DNA of 62,709 nucleotides from CAG-964 sp902789345 (GTDB taxonomy: Bacteria > Bacillota > Clostridia > Oscillospirales > Acutalibacteraceae). Positions 61,964-62,709 of this stretch are shown one piece after another. Under the pieces are notes generated by a model. It was given only the letters and a program-made list of their open reading frames with translations. It did not search any database and was not told the origin of the DNA. The DNA is taken from NCBI GenBank assembly GCA_052117325.1, contig JBQKJJ010000015.1. The stretch is one strand, 5' to 3'. The translations under genes and the position numbers were made by a program. The first letter of the stretch is position 1; each line of letters opens with the position of its first letter.

Positions 61964-62224
61964 ATAAATGACTAATAAAATTACTATTTTTTAAATTCTA
62001 TACATTTACTATATTTTATAATATGTTTGCCGTACTTTTCTCTTATAGTACTAAATTTTTCCTAAAATCACTAATAATATCTGCCGTTAAAATTCGTTAT
62101 TCCATCGTAGTTACCTCAGGGTAAGTGCTAAATATATTGTACCAGAAAAGTATGATGTCAAAATTGTTGCTTTAATTTTAGATAAATACAAGGTGTAAGT
62201 TGATTGGGCTAATTTAAGAAAAAG

Positions 62225-62272
62225 TCCCTGTTGTGGTTGCAGAATTTTCTGTATCTCAACAGGGATTTTTTT
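62225..62272 (+). terminator. Terminator
   Basis: TCCCTGTTG (62225-62233) pairs with CAACAGGGA (62257-62265), followed by seven T, in the gap between the MATE gene and the next ORF. The gap 61964-62405 has no other recognisable feature. Confidence 0.85.
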
Positions 62273-62405
62273 CACCTCACAGGGGGAGAAAATACCTTTC
62301 TCAGTTCAAACAAGTAAGGGGCAAATAAAAAATGTTTTAAAAATCATGAAAAACGGGTGTGCATTTTGGCACTCTTTGTCCAAATGAGTGAAAGGAGTTT
62401 TTACA

Positions 62406-62594
62406 ATGCCGAGATTATCGAAAAGCGCAAAACAAAAATGGGATTTTTTCATAAATTCAAACACAGGCAGAAGGACATACAACAAGCTTTGTAGAAAATG
62501 TCATAACGATTGCAAACAAAGCTATCGTGTCATTATTGTTTACTGCCGCAAATTCAAGGCAAAAAGGAGCGTAATTACAAAAAATGATAAATAA
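62406..62594 (+). CDS. Small Cys-rich mobile-element protein
   Basis: A 62-residue basic protein of a kind common in clostridial conjugative elements (MPRLSKSAKQKWDFFINSNT, then CRKCHNDCKQSYR). Its Cys pairs suggest zinc binding. Start at 62406 follows GAAAGGAGTTTTTACA; the ORF also opens upstream at 62388 without a ribosome-binding site. Function unknown. Confidence 0.6.
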   Translation: MPRLSKSAKQKWDFFINSNTGRRTYNKLCRKCHNDCKQSYRVIIVYCRKFKAKRSVITKNDK

Positions 62595-62675
62595 CACTTG
62601 AACCTATGTCAATACCTTGGACACAAAAAGTTGAACTTTTTCTCCCTGCATAGTGTATGCAGAGAGAATGATTTC

Positions 62676-62709
62676 TTAAGCTGCTAGAGCCTCATCTTCA
62701 ACTTGTTGT
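62676..62709 (-). other. Possible C-terminus of a transposase or other gene
   Basis: On the minus strand the last 11 codons of an open frame (QQVEDEALAA, stop at 62676-62678) enter from the right edge. Just left of the stop lie a hairpin (CTGCATA/TATGCAG, ~62645-62661) and TGGACACAAAAAGTTGAAC, which could be the end repeat of an IS3-type element. The frame is too short to identify. Confidence 0.25.

Noticed and set aside
1..62709. tRNA or rRNA genes
   Set aside because: No stretch with a tRNA cloverleaf or conserved rRNA motif was recognised by eye; a tRNAscan-SE or Infernal run would be needed to be sure.

Overview
The window is A/T-rich Firmicute DNA. Gene types point to an anaerobic gut clostridium: a type I dockerin, a rubrerythrin/superoxide reductase cluster, Tn4451-type transposon proteins, and NEAT/Shp-like surface proteins. 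Codon choice and gene families suggest two sources. About 1-15.2 kb looks like a Lachnospiraceae-type mobile island. About 15.2-58.9 kb looks like a Ruminococcus/Oscillospiraceae chromosome. The last ~3.7 kb again carries mobile-element genes. The taxonomy is inference; no rRNA or tRNA gene was seen.

Layout. (1) 1-2.3 kb, minus strand: a truncated DUF1016 gene, a zinc-finger protein of unknown function, and a broken sigma-region-4-like gene. (2) 2.4-7.3 kb: a mobilization module with tnpW, a large serine recombinase (TnpX type), an RHH-type protein, a repeat-rich oriT-like region and a MobA/MobL relaxase. (3) 7.4-15.1 kb: a dense oxygen/iron-sulfur cluster with DUF134-NifX, Mrp ATPase, a class-M-like sirtuin, Bcp peroxiredoxin, YaaA, PerR with its operator, a flavoprotein-rubredoxin-rubrerythrin fusion, lactate dehydrogenase, superoxide reductase, rubredoxin and hemerythrin. 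(4) 15.2 kb: the island meets an aldo/keto reductase that has lost its 5' end, followed by a 79-bp MITE with a perfect 8-bp target duplication. (5) 16.1-19.9 kb: a metal P-type ATPase/DUF6110 operon with a structured intercistronic region, and a dockerin-CAP secreted protein. (6) 20.2-32.8 kb: a surface polysaccharide cluster (sugar-phosphate transferase, five glycosyltransferases, EpsG-type polymerase, acetyltransferase, pyruvyltransferase, flippase, VanZ, F420-hydrogenase-beta-like protein) with a duplication scar. (7) 33.0-37.1 kb: a hybrid histidine kinase and a solute-binding lipoprotein fused to a 5'-nucleotidase C-terminal domain. (8) 37.2-49.8 kb: a candidate haem/iron operon with its own winged-helix regulator. 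GTTAG-N6-CTAAC operators lie before both the regulator and the operon. The operon encodes NEAT-like and Shp-like surface proteins, an IsdEF/FecCDE-type importer, a YbaN-YgbA fusion and a CydDC-like exporter pair. Several of its genes carry frameshifts or stops. (9) 50.2-52.2 kb: fragments of phage minor-head proteins with toxin-like tips (JAB-like, PBECR) separated by 56-bp direct repeats, plus a compact structured RNA candidate with its own promoter and terminator. (10) 52.4-58.9 kb: a poly-cysteine leader peptide before an O-acetylhomoserine sulfhydrylase, two LysR regulators, an SCP2 protein, a Sel1 protein and a large XRE regulator. (11) 59.1-62.7 kb: a TnpV fragment, a TetR/MATE pair and another mobile-element ORF.

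How it fits together. Two physiological themes dominate. One is survival of oxygen and peroxide, probably arriving by mobilization. The other is haem or iron capture at the cell surface, controlled by a dedicated operator and apparently decaying in this strain. The items most worth follow-up are the structured RNA at 51.9 kb, the GTTAG regulon with its ligand-less NEAT-like domains, the Cys leader peptide, and the two gene fusions that kept an internal ribosome-binding site and start codon at the joint.
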